DNA of 64,000 nt from an uncultured Lachnospira sp. (GCA_910587485.1 CAJUKN010000001.1:39773-103772); one strand, 5' to 3'; counted from the first letter of the stretch, positions 16,201 to 24,908 are shown. A program made the numbers and translations. Notes: generated by a model from the sequence alone, not told the origin.

Positions 16201-17193
16201 TATGATTTTTTAAGAACCAATAAAAGACTTGGAAATCGCATTATTTTAATGGGACTTGGAGGCAGTTATGCCTATGGGACAAATAATGAAAACAGCGATA
16301 TTGATTTTCGAGGAGTGACATTAAATTTGCCATCAGACTTGCTGGGATTAACAGAATTTGAACAATATGAAGATGCAAATACAGATACGGTTATCTATTC
16401 TTTTAATAAGATGATAAAATTATTGCTGGAATGCAATCCCAATATTATAGAATTGTTAGGCTTAGATGATAGTCAATATTTAATAAAGACAGAATTGGGT
16501 CAAAAATTATTGGATAATCGGCATTTGTTTTTATCCAAGAGAGCAGCAAAGTCTTTTGGCGGATATGCAGGCGCCCAGCTTAGAAGATTACAAAATGCGA
16601 TTGCCAGAGATTCTATGCCACAGCAAGAGCGAGAGCAGCATATTTATAATTCTGTAAAAAATGCTTTGGAAGATTTTGCACGAAAAAATGATATGTTTGA
16701 CAAAGGAACCATTCATATTTACATCGATAAGTCGGACAATCCAGAATTAGAGACAGAACTATTTGTGGATGCACAGTATACACATTTGCCATTGCGTGAT
16801 TATGAAAATATGTTAGGTGCTATGAATAATGTTGTCAGAGGTTATGATAAAATTGGAAAGCGCAATAAGAAAAAAGATGATAATCATTTAAATAAACATG
16901 CCATGCATTTGATTCGTCTGTTTATGATGGCGATTGATATTTTGGAAAAAGGCGAGATAAAGACACATAGAATAGATGATTTAGAACTTCTTAGAAGCAT
17001 AAGACGTGGTGATTTTCAAAAGGAAGATAAAACATTTTCAGATGAGTTTTATGCAATATTATCGGATTATGAAAACCGGCTGAATATAGCAACAAAGAAT
17101 ACTGCTTTGCCAGATAATCCAGATATGGCAAAGGTTGAGGCGTTTGTTGAGTATGTGAATAGGAAAGCAGTAGAAATGGAGGATTTTTATTGA
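16168..17193 (+). CDS. RlaP-like nucleotidyltransferase, first copy
   Basis: A protein of 341 residues from the DNA-polymerase-beta-like nucleotidyltransferase superfamily, resembling the COG3541/PF10127 group annotated as RNA-repair-pathway enzymes. The active-site signature is MGLGGSYAYGTNNENSDIDFRG (GS motif, then the D-x-D metal ligands), followed by a helical domain. The start at 16168 has GAGGGA 5 bases before it; an upstream frame to 15994 reads through a DUF1963 relic and is rejected. It overlaps the next gene, a divergent paralogue, by 4 bases. The substrate (tRNA end, other RNA or protein) is unknown. Confidence 0.8.
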   Translation: MDFIKQINSQQYDFLRTNKRLGNRIILMGLGGSYAYGTNNENSDIDFRGVTLNLPSDLLGLTEFEQYEDANTDTVIYSFNKMIKLLLECNPNIIELLGLDDSQYLIKTELGQKLLDNRHLFLSKRAAKSFGGYAGAQLRRLQNAIARDSMPQQEREQHIYNSVKNALEDFARKNDMFDKGTIHIYIDKSDNPELETELFVDAQYTHLPLRDYENMLGAMNNVVRGYDKIGKRNKKKDDNHLNKHAMHLIRLFMMAIDILEKGEIKTHRIDDLELLRSIRRGDFQKEDKTFSDEFYAILSDYENRLNIATKNTALPDNPDMAKVEAFVEYVNRKAVEMEDFY

Positions 17194-17972
17194 ACATTAG
17201 ACAAGAGATTATAAATAAGCTTTTAGAGATAGAACAAAAAGAACAAGTGAAGGTTTTGTATGCGGTGGAGTCCGGCAGCAGAGCATGGGGTGTGGAATCA
17301 CCAGACAGTGATTATGATGTGCGGTTTGTATATGTCAGACCAATGAAAGATTATTTAAGGCTTCAAGAACAAAAAGATATTATTGAATGGCAGCTTGATG
17401 AAGTATTTGATATGAATGGCTGGGACTTAAAAAAGACGCTTATACAGTTTCATAAGGGAAATGCAACGCTGTTTGAGTGGGCAAATTCGCCTATTGTCTA
17501 TAAAACAACCAATGAATGGAGTTTTATTTATAAATATGCCAAGTCATATTTTTCGGAAAAAATAGCATTGTATCACTATTATGGAACAGCAAATAGTACA
17601 TTGAAACAATATTTGCAAGACGATAAGGTTTGGTATAAAAAATATATTTATGCTTTAAGACCACTTTTAGCTTGTCGTTTTATTGAGGATACACATACAA
17701 TTCCGCCAGTTCGTTTTGAGGATTTATTGTCTTGTGTTTTGTCAAAAGAATTGTTAAATGAGATTGAAACCATGCTTGTTATCAAAGCGGCAAGTGATGA
17801 AAAGGATTTGCATCCAAAAATGCCAATAATACAACAGTATATAGAAGAACAGATTGTTCGCTATGAACAGTTGGCAAAGTCTATGGAAGATGACCGTGTT
17901 GCAGATTGGAAAGCATTGGATAATATTTTTTTAGAAATATTAACTTCATTAGAAAACTCTTTTACTTGTTGA
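17190..17972 (+). CDS. RlaP-like nucleotidyltransferase, second copy
   Basis: A protein of 260 residues with the signature VESGSRAWGVESPDSDYDVR (GS, then D-x-D) typical of PF10127 RlaP-like nucleotidyltransferases, and the family stretches WQLDEVFDMNGWDLKK and NATLFEWANSPI. It starts with TTG that shares TTGA with the stop of the first copy, with GGAGGA upstream, so the two are translationally coupled. The two proteins are clearly related in plan but diverged, which suggests a two-subunit or two-substrate system. No ligase or kinase partner is in view. Confidence 0.85.
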   Translation: MNIRQEIINKLLEIEQKEQVKVLYAVESGSRAWGVESPDSDYDVRFVYVRPMKDYLRLQEQKDIIEWQLDEVFDMNGWDLKKTLIQFHKGNATLFEWANSPIVYKTTNEWSFIYKYAKSYFSEKIALYHYYGTANSTLKQYLQDDKVWYKKYIYALRPLLACRFIEDTHTIPPVRFEDLLSCVLSKELLNEIETMLVIKAASDEKDLHPKMPIIQQYIEEQIVRYEQLAKSMEDDRVADWKALDNIFLEILTSLENSFTC

Positions 17973-18091
17973 TGTTATGAATAAGCAGTTTTTAATTTAA
18001 ATTAAAGTAAGATTTTTAAATGAAAATAAGTAATGTAAATAACTTATAATATTTAAAAAATTTATAATATAAAAAATAAAAGGAGAAAACA

Positions 18092-19336
18092 ATGTTAGAT
18101 TTTGAGCGTTTATTAAATGATGCAGAAAATGGTGTATTGCCAGCATTAAAGTTTTTGGGAGATATTTATCTGAATGGATATGAGGAAAATAATATTGAAC
18201 CGAATCTTAACAAGGCAATTGAGTATTATGAAAAAGCGGCTGATAAAGGAATGGAAGAGACTTTATTAGATTTGGGTTATATTTACTGTTCAGGCAGATA
18301 TATGGAGCCTGATTATAAAAAAGGATTTGTATATTATGAACGTGCAGCAGCACTTGGAAATACAACAGCACTTGGAAATATAGGTATGGCATATTGTCAG
18401 GGTTTTGGCGTTAAAAAAGATGCGAAAAAAGGATTTGAATATTTTATGAAAGCGGCTGAAGGTGGACATCCTTTAGCGATGCAGCAAGTATCCGAAATGT
18501 ATCGTGATGGAGTTGGTGTGGAAAAAAATGAAGAATTATCAGCATATTGGCTGCAGCGGGCGGAGGAGCAAAAAAAGAAAGATGAACTTGAGGAAGAGCA
18601 GCAAAAAAATCAAAAAGAGAAAAATGATTTTGAGACAGCATTTGAAAAAAATTTGAAGTTTATCAGCAAGGATACGATTGAAGTGGATTTTGTAAAAAGT
18701 ATTTTTGGAACCTCAAGCAATTTAAAACAGTTTACAATGGGAGAATGTGAATTTAAAACAGGTAAAGTTATCACAGCAGACCCATTGTACTATTTGAAAA
18801 ATTTAAAAGAGTTTTTTATTAAAGAAAAGTCAATAGCTCCGGGAAAATATCCTGTTCAGATTGCTGTTATGGATTCCGATATGGCAGGACTTAGAATTGT
18901 AGGGGCAAGATTAAAAGTAAAGGAAAAGGAAGCGGTGCAATATGAGCTTGCAAAATGTCTTGCTGAGAAGAATGGGCAGCTTATGACGACATATGCAGGA
19001 TTTCCGGTCGAATGTGGCATGGGCTGTTTTTGTGACGAGCAAGCTGCAACAAGCTATCGGAATTTTTTGTCAACATGGTATCAAGAACATGAAAATGGAA
19101 ATATTTATACCGATTATTTTGCACAACTTTTTGAGGAAAGTTATCAAAAAGAGCCTACATATCAAAGGAAAGGCGGCGATTTGCTGCTTTGGAATAATCC
19201 GCTTGACCATTCGCAGATAGCAATGTTTGCTTCTGGTCTAGGCGATGGTTATTATACAGACTTTTGGGGAATCGATGAAACTGGAAATATCTGTGAATTA
19301 ATCGTTATTTTTCTTAACCCTGAATTATTTAAGTAA
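18092..19336 (+). CDS. Sel1-repeat protein with a C-terminal DUF4241-like domain
   Basis: A protein of 414 residues without signal peptide. Residues 1-160 contain four Sel1-type helical repeats (units such as NKAIEYYEKAADKGMEETLLDLG and KGFEYFMKAAEGGHPLAM). A Lys/Glu-rich coiled segment follows (about 150-185). Residues about 190-414 look like DUF4241 (VQIAVMDSDMAGLRIVGARL, FPVECGMGCFCDEQA, GDGYYTDFWGIDETGNI). Sel1 repeats mediate protein contacts. The C-terminal family has no known biochemical activity that I can state. AAAGGAG precedes the ATG. A lone gene. Confidence 0.75.
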   Translation: MLDFERLLNDAENGVLPALKFLGDIYLNGYEENNIEPNLNKAIEYYEKAADKGMEETLLDLGYIYCSGRYMEPDYKKGFVYYERAAALGNTTALGNIGMAYCQGFGVKKDAKKGFEYFMKAAEGGHPLAMQQVSEMYRDGVGVEKNEELSAYWLQRAEEQKKKDELEEEQQKNQKEKNDFETAFEKNLKFISKDTIEVDFVKSIFGTSSNLKQFTMGECEFKTGKVITADPLYYLKNLKEFFIKEKSIAPGKYPVQIAVMDSDMAGLRIVGARLKVKEKEAVQYELAKCLAEKNGQLMTTYAGFPVECGMGCFCDEQAATSYRNFLSTWYQEHENGNIYTDYFAQLFEESYQKEPTYQRKGGDLLLWNNPLDHSQIAMFASGLGDGYYTDFWGIDETGNICELIVIFLNPELFK

Positions 19337-19447
19337 GAAGATTTGTTGGTCTATATTTTTTCATTTTAACCATGAAAGAAGAGTTTAAACTTGCCTGTTA
19401 AAAGAATGTCGCGAAGTACCAATGAATCTATAAGCAAGTACAAAGTA

Positions 19448-19475
19448 GACAAGCAGATTGAAACTATCTGCTTGT
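19448..19475 (+). terminator. Hairpin repeat acting as likely terminator
   Basis: GACAAGCAGAT and ATCTGCTTGTC (11 perfect pairs) enclose the 7-base loop TGAAACT; TTTC follows. Same family as the TGCAAAT-loop hairpins. Confidence 0.55.
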
Positions 19476-19573
19476 CTTTCAACAAGAACAAATCAAACCA
19501 TGCTATTTGGAGAGCAAGAAAGAGAAAAAGTTGAGTGAAAATGTAAAATTAATACCAAAAAAAATATTGTTTT

Positions 19574-20281
19574 TTGAGTGGAAGTTTGCTGAAATTATTA
19601 GCTGTTATAGTAATGTTAATAGACCATACTGCAGCATTTGTACTATATTTATATAAGCCAGCAACACAGCCTATTTTGTTTATAGGAAGCTATGAACTTT
19701 CGTTATATAAAATTATGAGATATATTGGCAGAACAGCCTTTCCAATATTTGTTTTCTTATTGGTGGAAGGTTTTTGTCATACCCATAATAAAAAGAAATA
19801 TGGCAGAAATTTATTGATATTTGCAATGATTTCAGAAATTCCATGGAATCTATTACATTCAGGAAATTTTTTTTATGATAAACAAAATGTGTTTTTTACG
19901 TTGCTACTAGGTTATATAGGAATGGTTGTTATTGAATCTTATCAAGATACAAAAACTGTTTTATGTAAAATCAAGCAGGCAGTAATTCTTTTTGTTTTGT
20001 TACTGTTATCTATGTTATTGAAAGCAGACTATGGGATTGTAGGTTTTGGTTATGTACTTCTTATCTATATATTAAGAGATAATTGTATTCTTCAAGCTGT
20101 ACTGGGAATTTGTTTTTTGCCAAGCAAATGGATAGGAGGAGCAGCATTTATTCCAATCAATCTTTATAATGGAAAAAGAGGGTTTATAAAGGGAAATATT
20201 GCAAAATACCTATTTTATGGTTTTTATCCGCTCCATCTGATTTGCTTGTATATCATTAGAAGGATGATTTTTGGTGTTTAA
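19574..20281 (+). CDS. TraX-family membrane protein
   Basis: A protein of 235 residues with about seven membrane helices. The opening MSGSLLKLLAVIVMLIDHTA, the central RYIGRTAFPIFVFLLVEGF and the SEIPWNLL segment are hallmarks of the TraX family, named for an F-plasmid pilin acetylase but chromosomal and of unknown role in many Firmicutes. The start appears to be TTG at 19574 because the family normally begins just there. No ribosome site is visible, so expression may be poor or the 5' end altered. No conjugation genes accompany it. Confidence 0.75.
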   Translation: MSGSLLKLLAVIVMLIDHTAAFVLYLYKPATQPILFIGSYELSLYKIMRYIGRTAFPIFVFLLVEGFCHTHNKKKYGRNLLIFAMISEIPWNLLHSGNFFYDKQNVFFTLLLGYIGMVVIESYQDTKTVLCKIKQAVILFVLLLLSMLLKADYGIVGFGYVLLIYILRDNCILQAVLGICFLPSKWIGGAAFIPINLYNGKRGFIKGNIAKYLFYGFYPLHLICLYIIRRMIFGV

Positions 20282-20307
20282 CATTATTAAGTAGGAAAAC
20301 ACCATTT

Positions 20308-20400
20308 ATGAAACATTGCAAAACTCAAAGGTTAGAAATAGATAGATTGATTTTAAGAAGATATGTGAACGAAGATGTTGAGGCAATGTATAAAAACTAG
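20308..20400 (+). pseudogene. GNAT acetyltransferase N-terminal fragment
   Basis: Thirty codons reading TQRLEIDRLILRRYVNEDVEAMYKN and then TAG. This matches the first 30 residues of RimJ/RimL-type acetyltransferases (L.T.RL.LR....D...M). The sequence after the stop does not continue the family, so this is a remnant. Confidence 0.55.
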
Positions 20401-20410
20401 GTGTAATATT

Positions 20411-20845
20411 TTAGCAAATAAAAGAAGAGATAAAATTCCAGTCATAATCCCATCGGCAGTCAATATAATGTCCAAACATAAAATGGGCATTAGACAATGC
20501 GCTGCCGATTTCTTTTTGTTCGGGACATAAAACGAAAGAGTCAACTATTAATTGTTGACACATATCGTCAGGAGTTTGAGGAATGACTGAATCTTTTTTG
20601 ACAAAGAGATGTTTTTTAATAAATTCGTAATAAGATGTATGAAATGCTTGTTTAATCAAAAAGTCAACGTTTAAAACGGCGTATTCTAATTTTTTTAAAT
20701 AAAATGCAATCAGTTCTTCATCAATGAAGGCTTCTTCCTGAGGGTTCATTGTAAATATGTAATAACCATATGGCTCCGAAAATGGATTGATAAAACGACG
20801 ATGGTTGCCAACGATTTTATAAATGCTGTTGCGGTCAATATCCAT
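20411..20845 (-). CDS. Hypothetical small cytoplasmic protein
   Basis: A protein of 144 residues, mixed alpha/beta, no signal or membrane segment. Recognisable only by composition: rich in Phe, Tyr and Asp, with a late HFMFGHYIDCRWDYDWNF stretch. The start at 20845 has AAGGAGA before it; extension to 20944 lacks a site. The 5' region contains a stem, TTGCTTA with TAAGCAA, ending at the SD, reminiscent of the structured leaders. Its size and the orphan-like context would fit an immunity-type gene, but nothing proves this. Confidence 0.6.
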   Translation of the reverse strand: MDIDRNSIYKIVGNHRRFINPFSEPYGYYIFTMNPQEEAFIDEELIAFYLKKLEYAVLNVDFLIKQAFHTSYYEFIKKHLFVKKDSVIPQTPDDMCQQLIVDSFVLCPEQKEIGSALSNAHFMFGHYIDCRWDYDWNFISSFIC

Positions 20846-20988
20846 AAAAATTCTCCTTTTTTGCTTAATCTGCCAATTTAAAGAACCGTTTATTGGTGAT
20901 AAGCAAGGTACAAATTTTTTGTTTCTATACTCTTTTTTGTGCATAGAATTTTTAAAGGGTTTGTGTCCAATAACAAGTAAGAAGGGTT

Positions 20989-21360
20989 TTATACAATCCT
21001 ATTTTTTTGATAGCCTTCTTTAATATCTTCTTCGTAAAATTTTGTGTCTATAAAAACAATTTTATAACAATCATCACCTATAGATTGAATGTTTTTTTCA
21101 ATATTAAAAAAATTGTAAGAAAGTGCTTTTCGTATTTTACTTGGAGATGGCTTGATAATACCATCACTTCTCCATTTAGGTATCTCCATTTTTTTATAAA
21201 ATTCTTGTATATCTTTAATGGTGAATGTATCTATTTGATAATAGTAAAACAACATAAGCAAATATTCAATTTGAAGGCTAAAGGTGAGGCAGTGAAAATT
21301 AAATTCTGCATATTTGCAGCAGTATGTCACTTCTTTTGTGTTTAGTTTTGTCCAATCCAT
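20989..21360 (-). CDS. Hypothetical protein with divergent structured leader
   Basis: A protein of 123 residues with no family I recognise. The middle part (YYYQIDTFTIKDIQEFYKKM, then GIIKPSPSKIRKALSYNFF) could form helices of a winged-helix-like fold, and the protein has no signal peptide. The ribosome site GGAGG sits close upstream of the ATG. It lies upstream of the 20411-20845 gene on the same strand with a 143-base gap; possibly an operon. Its leader (21361-21445) is a degenerate member of the repeated leader family. Confidence 0.6.
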   Translation of the reverse strand: MDWTKLNTKEVTYCCKYAEFNFHCLTFSLQIEYLLMLFYYYQIDTFTIKDIQEFYKKMEIPKWRSDGIIKPSPSKIRKALSYNFFNIEKNIQSIGDDCYKIVFIDTKFYEEDIKEGYQKNRIV

Positions 21361-21445
21361 CTTTTCCTCCGTTCTGTACTGTTTTTATATAAAAAACTAA
21401 AATTTTATGACTTTATAACAAACAGCGTCCAGATACAAATTCTGC
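21361..21445 (-). promoter_or_regulatory. Divergent class B leader
   Basis: Minus-strand order matches the class B leaders (AATTTGTATCTG, GCTGTTTGT, TATAAAGTCATAAAATTTTAG, AAAACAGTACAGAACGGAGG). CTGTTT and AAACAG can still pair next to the SD, but the ATTTGTG/CACAAA stem is broken. It may be decaying. Confidence 0.4.
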
Positions 21446-21654
21446 AATTAAAAATGTTAATCACAACAATAGAATTATTACAAAAAGTAATTCTATTGTT
21501 TTCAATCGTAGTCTTCTGTATTTTGTGGACAATCTGTCATTTATAGTAAAATTTATACTTTTTAATTATAAAATAAATTGTAACATAAATAAAGTGATGG
21601 TTAAAGTTTCATTTCAATTAAATTTTTAGTTTTATTATATAGACATTTATGGTA

Positions 21655-21683
21655 AAATAACCACAGCAAAGCTGTGGTATCAT
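21655..21683 (-). terminator. Terminator of the DUF6774-like gene
   Basis: On the minus strand ACCACAGC, loop TTT, GCTGTGGT is followed by TATTTTACC, 5 bases after the small gene stops. Confidence 0.6.
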
Positions 21684-21687
21684 AGGT

Positions 21688-21846
21688 TCATTTACATAAA
21701 GAGCGTTGTTTTAATTGAGATTCAATCATATATCCAAGTGCTGTTAAATTAGCAGCAAGCAGTTCAAGTTCTTTTTCATCAAGACATTCTGTTAATTGGC
21801 AGGCTATTGTTGATAATAGATAAAGATTAGTGCAGTTGTTATTCAT
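21688..21846 (-). CDS. Small DUF6774-like protein
   Basis: Fifty-two residues beginning MNNNCTNLYLLSTIACQLTE and continuing with CLDEKELELLAANLTALGYM. This matches the pattern I know from DUF6774, very small Lachnospiraceae proteins of the form L.S.IAC.L..CL...EL.LL...L..LGD. Function unknown. There is no clear ribosome site, but a terminator hairpin directly follows the stop, supporting a real transcript. The cysteines (5, 16, 21) might be functional; this is not known. Confidence 0.55.
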   Translation of the reverse strand: MNNNCTNLYLLSTIACQLTECLDEKELELLAANLTALGYMIESQLKQRSLCK

Positions 21847-21990
21847 AGATGTACCATTTGCTTTTTAATATAGTATATGCAAAAGAAATGGAGGCGGTGA
21901 AAGCTTGTTGTATATCATGTATTTAGACAAAAGAAAAAATAAAAGTAAAGAAAAGACAATTTTAAATGAAGATGAGGTTCTATAAAAGAT

Positions 21991-22569
21991 ATGAATAAAA
22001 TACAGATATTTATAAAATCCATTTATGCAGGCTGCATGATTGGTGTGGGCGGCATTGTTTATTTGTCCGTAGAAAATAAGTTTTTAGGGTCATTGCTGTT
22101 CTCTTTTGGATTATTAACGATAGTAACACAAGGTTTTTGGTTATATACAGGTAAAATTGGCTTTGTTAAAAAAGTAGATGAACTTTTGGATATGGTAATT
22201 ACCATTCTAGGAAATTTTACAGGTACGTTGATTATGGCATTGCTATGTAAGGCATCTCATCTTAATATTAGCAGTGTAGAATTGGTAAATAAGAAGCTAA
22301 ACAATGATATAATACATATTTTTATTTTGGCGATGTTTTGTGGTGTTATGATGTATTTGGCGATTGATAATTATAACAAGGCAAAAAATATTGTATTTAT
22401 TATAGCACCTGTAATGATATTTATATTATCAGGTTTTGAACATTCCATTGCCAATATGTTTTATTTTAATCTGACTGGTCAATATGATTTAAAATCACTG
22501 GGATATATTTTGGCTATGCTGCTTGGCAATGGTATTGGAGCGAAGCTTTTTGGTTTAAAGCCACAATAG
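21991..22569 (+). CDS. Formate/nitrite transporter-family protein
   Basis: A membrane protein of 192 residues with about six helices, the FocA/NirC fold. The family motif SGFEHSIANMFYFN is present, and the opening IKSIYAGCMIGVGGIVYL matches the first helix. At 192 residues it is shorter than the usual 250-280, with compressed loops, as seen in other clostridial members. FNT proteins form pentameric channels for formate, nitrite or hydrosulfide. Gene context gives no substrate hint. Only a weak ribosome site (GAGG, far upstream) is present. Confidence 0.85.
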   Translation: MNKIQIFIKSIYAGCMIGVGGIVYLSVENKFLGSLLFSFGLLTIVTQGFWLYTGKIGFVKKVDELLDMVITILGNFTGTLIMALLCKASHLNISSVELVNKKLNNDIIHIFILAMFCGVMMYLAIDNYNKAKNIVFIIAPVMIFILSGFEHSIANMFYFNLTGQYDLKSLGYILAMLLGNGIGAKLFGLKPQ

Positions 22570-22643
22570 GTATTTAACCTTATCAGAAAAGAATTAGAAT
22601 GGCTAGTTTAAAAAATGACATAATGAGGCTATGAATAAATAGT

Positions 22644-22667
22644 AAAGCAGATTGCAAATATCTGTTT
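22644..22667 (+). repeat. Short hairpin repeat, TGCAAAT-loop family
   Basis: AAAGCAGAT and ATCTGTTT enclose TGCAAAT. It lies in the gap between the FNT gene and the SDR gene, preceded by GGCTATGA as in the copy at 56393. Confidence 0.55.
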
Positions 22668-22751
22668 GATGCAATTTATGCAATAATATCTTAATAACCA
22701 TATTGATGTTGAATCATATTATATAACAAATTATATTGGGAAATTTTAAAT

Positions 22752-23651
22752 ATGAGTCAATATCATTCCTGTGATAAAAGGATAAATTGTGATAAGGACA
22801 GTACAGCTTTTCCACCACAACATCAAGATAGACAGCCCGGATTGGAATATATTATGAAGCCTAGACCAATATCGGAATGCAGAAAGATATGCCGCAAGTT
22901 AGAAGATAAGGTTGCGCTGATTACAGGCGGTGACAGCGGCATAGGGCGTGCCGTTGCATACGATTTTGTCAAGGAAGGAGCAAATGTTGTTCTTGTCTAT
23001 TATGATGAAGAAAAAGATGCAAGGGAAACTGCCCAGAGAATAGAACAATTAGGCGGCAAGTCCTTGCTTTTATGCGGTGATTTAAAAGAACCACAATTTG
23101 CAAAATATTGTGTAGATAAAACAATAGAACGTTTTGGAAAATTGGATATCTTAGTCAATAATCATGCAGTCCAATTTATTCAGCGCAGTATTATAGATAT
23201 ATCCCATGAACAATTAGAATTTACATTTAGAAACAATGTATTTTCCTTTTTTTATTTGATACAATATGCGTTGCCTTGTATGAAAAAGGGAGGCAGTATT
23301 ATTAATACAACGTCTGTAACAGCTTATGAGGGAAACAAAGATTTAATTGATTACAGTTCAACAAAAGGTGCTATTGTAGCTTTGACAAGGTCGCTTTCTT
23401 TATCGCTTGTAGAAAAGGGGATTCGAGTAAATGGCGTTGCGCCAGGTCCCATATGGACGCCGTTAATTCCAGCTTCTTATTCGGCAAAAGAAGTTGCCAC
23501 ATTTGGACAAAAGACCTCCCATGTACCAATGGATAGAGCAGGGCAGCCTTGTGAGGTTTCCCCATGTTATGTATTTCTTGCCTCTGATGATTCAAGTTAT
23601 ATGACAGGGCAAGTGCTTCACCCTAATGGTGGGACGATAGTGGGGTCATAA
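22752..23651 (+). CDS. Short-chain dehydrogenase/reductase (YghA/YdaD-type)
   Basis: An NAD(P)-dependent oxidoreductase of 299 residues. An N-terminal extension of about 50 residues (PPQHQDRQPGLEYIMKPRP) is typical of the general-stress SDR group. Then come the Rossmann motif TGGDSGIGRA, NNHA, the catalytic Ser (NTTSVTAY), YSSTK (Tyr and Lys) and the VAPGPIWTPL loop. The C-terminal SSYMTGQVLHPNGG is standard. The substrate is unknown; relatives act on aldehydes and respond to stress. Only a weak GGGA ribosome site is visible. The next gene follows after 42 bases and may be cotranscribed. Confidence 0.9.
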   Translation: MSQYHSCDKRINCDKDSTAFPPQHQDRQPGLEYIMKPRPISECRKICRKLEDKVALITGGDSGIGRAVAYDFVKEGANVVLVYYDEEKDARETAQRIEQLGGKSLLLCGDLKEPQFAKYCVDKTIERFGKLDILVNNHAVQFIQRSIIDISHEQLEFTFRNNVFSFFYLIQYALPCMKKGGSIINTTSVTAYEGNKDLIDYSSTKGAIVALTRSLSLSLVEKGIRVNGVAPGPIWTPLIPASYSAKEVATFGQKTSHVPMDRAGQPCEVSPCYVFLASDDSSYMTGQVLHPNGGTIVGS

Positions 23652-23693
23652 AAAATAAGAACATTTTTGTTTATAAGTTTAGGAGAGGAAATT

Positions 23694-24200
23694 TTGATAT
23701 ACTTTATTGCAGATACACATTTTTCAGAAGAAAACATAATATTGTATGAAAATAGACCATTTAAAGATGCAGCAGAAATGGATAGCACTCTTTTAGAGCG
23801 ATGGAATCAAGTTATTCTAAAGGAAGATGAAGTCTATGTGTTAGGCGATTTTGGCGCACAGGATAGAGAGTCTTTTATAGTGAGTCAACTAAAGGGAAGA
23901 AAATTTCTTGTAAAAGGAAACCATGATACAAAATCCAATTCGTATTATCGTGATTGTGGATTTGAGGAAGTCTATGACTGTCCTATTATACTTAAGAATT
24001 TTTGGATATTGTCCCATGAACCTTTATATGTAAATACCAATATGCCATATGCCAATTTGTTTGGACATGTACACAATTCGCCTATAATCAAAACATACAG
24101 TAATCAACATTATTGTGTTTCTGTTGAGAGAATCAATTATACACCGATATCATTTAATGATATTATATCAAACATTCAAAATCAAAATTATAAAGAATAA
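23694..24200 (+). CDS. Calcineurin-like metallophosphoesterase
   Basis: A protein of 168 residues with the full metal-binding set: DTHFSE (Asp, His), GDFG (Asp), GNHD (Asn, His), SHEP (His) and GHVHN (two His). It is of the short bacterial YfcE-like class that acts on phosphodiesters or phosphomonoesters; the natural substrate is unknown. The start is TTG at 23694, set by AGGAGAG 7 bases upstream; the longer frame to 23667 passes through that site. It ends before a strong terminator. Confidence 0.87.
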   Translation: MIYFIADTHFSEENIILYENRPFKDAAEMDSTLLERWNQVILKEDEVYVLGDFGAQDRESFIVSQLKGRKFLVKGNHDTKSNSYYRDCGFEEVYDCPIILKNFWILSHEPLYVNTNMPYANLFGHVHNSPIIKTYSNQHYCVSVERINYTPISFNDIISNIQNQNYKE

Positions 24201-24209
24201 AGATTAATG

Positions 24210-24252
24210 GAACTGCCGCCTATATATAGTCTTTATTGCGGCAGTTTTATTT
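24210..24252 (+). terminator. Intrinsic terminator
   Basis: AACTGCCGC pairs with GCGGCAGTT, followed by TTATTT, just after the phosphoesterase. Confidence 0.75.
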
Positions 24253-24307
24253 GATTGTAATAGAATAAATTGTTCAAGGTAAAATTATAATAAGTATAAA
24301 ATTTGTA

Positions 24308-24336
24308 TTGAAAATATTTTACAAGGATAGTATAAA
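24308..24336 (+). promoter_or_regulatory. Sigma-A promoter before the GNAT gene
   Basis: TTGAAA (24308-24313), 17-base spacer, TATAAA (24331-24336), about 50 bases before the ATG. Confidence 0.55.
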
Positions 24337-24384
24337 TAAGATTTGATATAATTTTTATGTTGTACTTTAGAATGGAGGATTTTT

Positions 24385-24894
24385 ATGGAATGTATTATCA
24401 GACAATGGGATATATCCGATGCAGACAATTTAGCCGCAATGTTAAATAATAAAAAAATATTAGATAATTTACGTGATGGGCTGCCATATCCTTATACAGT
24501 AGATGCTGCAAAAGAGTATATTGATGCCATGATTCATTGTGATAAGACAAAAACATTTCCATTTGCAATTACAATAAAGAATCAAGTTATTGGAAGTATT
24601 GGTGTATTTCGATGTGAGAATATCCATTTTAGAACAGCTGAGATGGGGTATTATATTGGAGAGCCTTATTGGGGACAAGGGTTTGGAACAAGTGCAGTAG
24701 AACAAGTCTGCAATTATATATTTACAAATACAGACATTATCCGAATATTTGCAGAACCATTTGCCTGCAATACGGCATCTTGCCGTGTACTTGAAAAGGC
24801 AGGTTTTCAGTTAGAGGGGATTTTGCAAAAAAATGCAGTCAAGAACGGTCAAATAATAGATATGAAAATGTATGCTAAAATAAAAGGTTTGTGA
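24385..24894 (+). CDS. RimJ/RimL-type GNAT acetyltransferase
   Basis: A protein of 169 residues of the ribosomal-protein-acetylating GNAT type. The acetyl-CoA loop is YYIGEPYWGQGFGTSAV (Q-x-x-G-x-G). The conserved late segment reads AEPFACNTASCRVLEKAGF, then EGILQKNAVKNGQ with the final YAKI. Many paralogues of this type have unassigned substrates. The ribosome site is AATGGAGG. The small hypothetical gene at 24909 follows after 14 bases and is probably in the same operon. Confidence 0.88.
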   Translation: MECIIRQWDISDADNLAAMLNNKKILDNLRDGLPYPYTVDAAKEYIDAMIHCDKTKTFPFAITIKNQVIGSIGVFRCENIHFRTAEMGYYIGEPYWGQGFGTSAVEQVCNYIFTNTDIIRIFAEPFACNTASCRVLEKAGFQLEGILQKNAVKNGQIIDMKMYAKIKGL

Positions 24895-24908
24895 TATGAG
24901 GTGAATAT

